A DNA stretch of 64,000 bases from assembly GCF_051488685.1 (NCBI RefSeq), contig NZ_JBPSEH010000009.1, forward strand, positions 66,662-130,661. Reading direction: 5' to 3'. Positions 63,673 to 64,000 of the stretch are shown here, in pieces. The notes beneath the pieces are model-generated. The model had not been told where the DNA came from. It saw nothing but the letters and a program-made list of their open reading frames with translations, and made no database searches. Numbering within the stretch: position 1 is the stretch's first letter; every line of letters begins with the position of its first letter. This stretch comes from Melioribacter sp051488685 (lineage in GTDB: Bacteria; Bacteroidota; Ignavibacteria; Ignavibacteriales; Melioribacteraceae). The translations under genes and the position numbers were made by a program.

Positions 63673-64000
63673 ATTAGCCAACGGATTGAACCTGCAACCT
63701 TCGTACAAAAAAAATTCAAAAAGAAAAAGCCTCAGTATTTACCGAGGCTTATTTGTTTGTAGCGGGGACAGTCCGTTAGCCAACGGATTGAACCTGTAAC
63801 CTTCGCACAAAAATATTAAAAAAGAAAAAGCCTCAGTTATTTACCGAGGCTTATTTGTTTGTAGCGGGGACAGTCCGTTAGCCAACGGATTGAACCTGCA
63901 ACCTTCGCACAAAAATATTAAAAAAGAAAAAGCCTCAGTATTTACCGAGGCTTATTTTATTTGTAGCGGGGACAGTCCGTTAGCCAACGGATTGAACCTG
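63673..64000. repeat. tandem array of 102-bp units with tRNA-3'-end-like and terminator parts
   Basis: Units begin at 63673 (diverged first base), 63775, 63877 and 63979, a constant 102-bp period; the array runs past the window end. Each has the hairpin TCCGTT-AGCC-AACGGA, then ATTGAACCTGCAACCTTCG, an A-rich spacer, the hairpin AAGCCTC/GAGGCTT and TGTAGCGGGGACAG. Read on the minus strand the order is AGGTTGCAGGTTCAATC, insert, CTGTCCCCGCTACA, then a U-tailed terminator. That resembles a tRNA T-arm and acceptor end split by about 14 bases. Copies differ at a few positions only. Confidence 0.85.

Noticed and set aside
63673..64000. CRISPR array
   Set aside because: The whole 102-bp unit is repeated, with no variable spacers, and no cas gene is present.
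63673..64000. Integron attC array
   Set aside because: GTTAGCC resembles a core site, but its third variable position does not fit GTTRRRY, units carry no cassettes, and no integrase is seen.

Overview
The window looks like a chromosomal segment of a low-GC member of the Ignavibacteria (Melioribacter/Ignavibacterium-like, Bacteroidota-Chlorobiota group). The evidence is a C-terminal type IX secretion sorting domain of the YPNPFNPST type on a large glycoside hydrolase, promoter-like TAnnTTTG boxes of the Bacteroidota kind, signal peptides ending in AQ, Omp85 and beta-barrel outer-membrane proteins, an LPS-heptose gene and Bacteroidota-style fused enzymes. The species is an inference.

Layout. 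1-6.8 kb: a secreted S1/P1-nuclease-like protein (cut by the window edge), a YjbQ protein, ornithine aminotransferase, a hybrid sensor kinase, a PAP2 phosphatase, AMP nucleosidase and a small anchored protein. 6.8-11.5 kb: a degraded stretch, a fused AdoMet decarboxylase-spermidine synthase, a frameshifted NCS2 purine permease, a DinB pseudogene, and a phosphoribosyltransferase with an ECF-S-like membrane protein. 11.7-13.5 kb: a compact type II restriction-modification pair. 13.5-15.3 kb: a Nudix hydrolase, a four-helix-bundle protein and heptose epimerase HldD. 15.4-24.1 kb: one co-directional run of metH, an amino-sugar-kinase-like/RapZ-C fusion, a MurU-like nucleotidyltransferase, an S15 peptidase, a beta-barrel protein and YhcH. 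24.3-25.3 kb: a deoxyhypusine-synthase-like enzyme.

25.5-32.2 kb is a translation block (rplM-rpsI, rpsB-tsf, pyrH-frr) followed by malic enzyme-PTA. 32.2-37.3 kb has cell-envelope genes (a YkuD protein with Ser at the Cys position, an Omp85 protein) and a T9SS-exported GH5-like enzyme. 37.6-45.8 kb is housekeeping: yicC-gmk-rpoZ, family-4 UDG, dnaB, a DUF1460 amidase, nfo, an RmlD-like reductase and gatB. 45.9-58.1 kb has a BshB-like deacetylase, a dehydrogenase, a dicarboxylate transporter, DUF302, a C-terminal J-domain protein, GH51, a lipoprotein, RlmI, an MFS pump and GH94. GH5, GH51 and GH94 together suggest growth on plant polysaccharides.

58.2-64 kb is the accessory part. It holds a predicted 32-residue membrane protein with its own terminator on the minus strand, about 3.4 kb of very AT-rich sequence with no convincing gene, an ADP-ribosylglycohydrolase fused to an unrecognised N-terminal domain, and a tandem array of 102-bp units running off the right end. 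On the minus strand each unit reads like a tRNA 3' end interrupted by a small hairpin and followed by a terminator. A 33-bp perfect direct repeat shared by the array and a single copy near 59.0 kb brackets a possible inserted island of about 5 kb. No complete tRNA, rRNA, CRISPR array or transposase gene was recognised.
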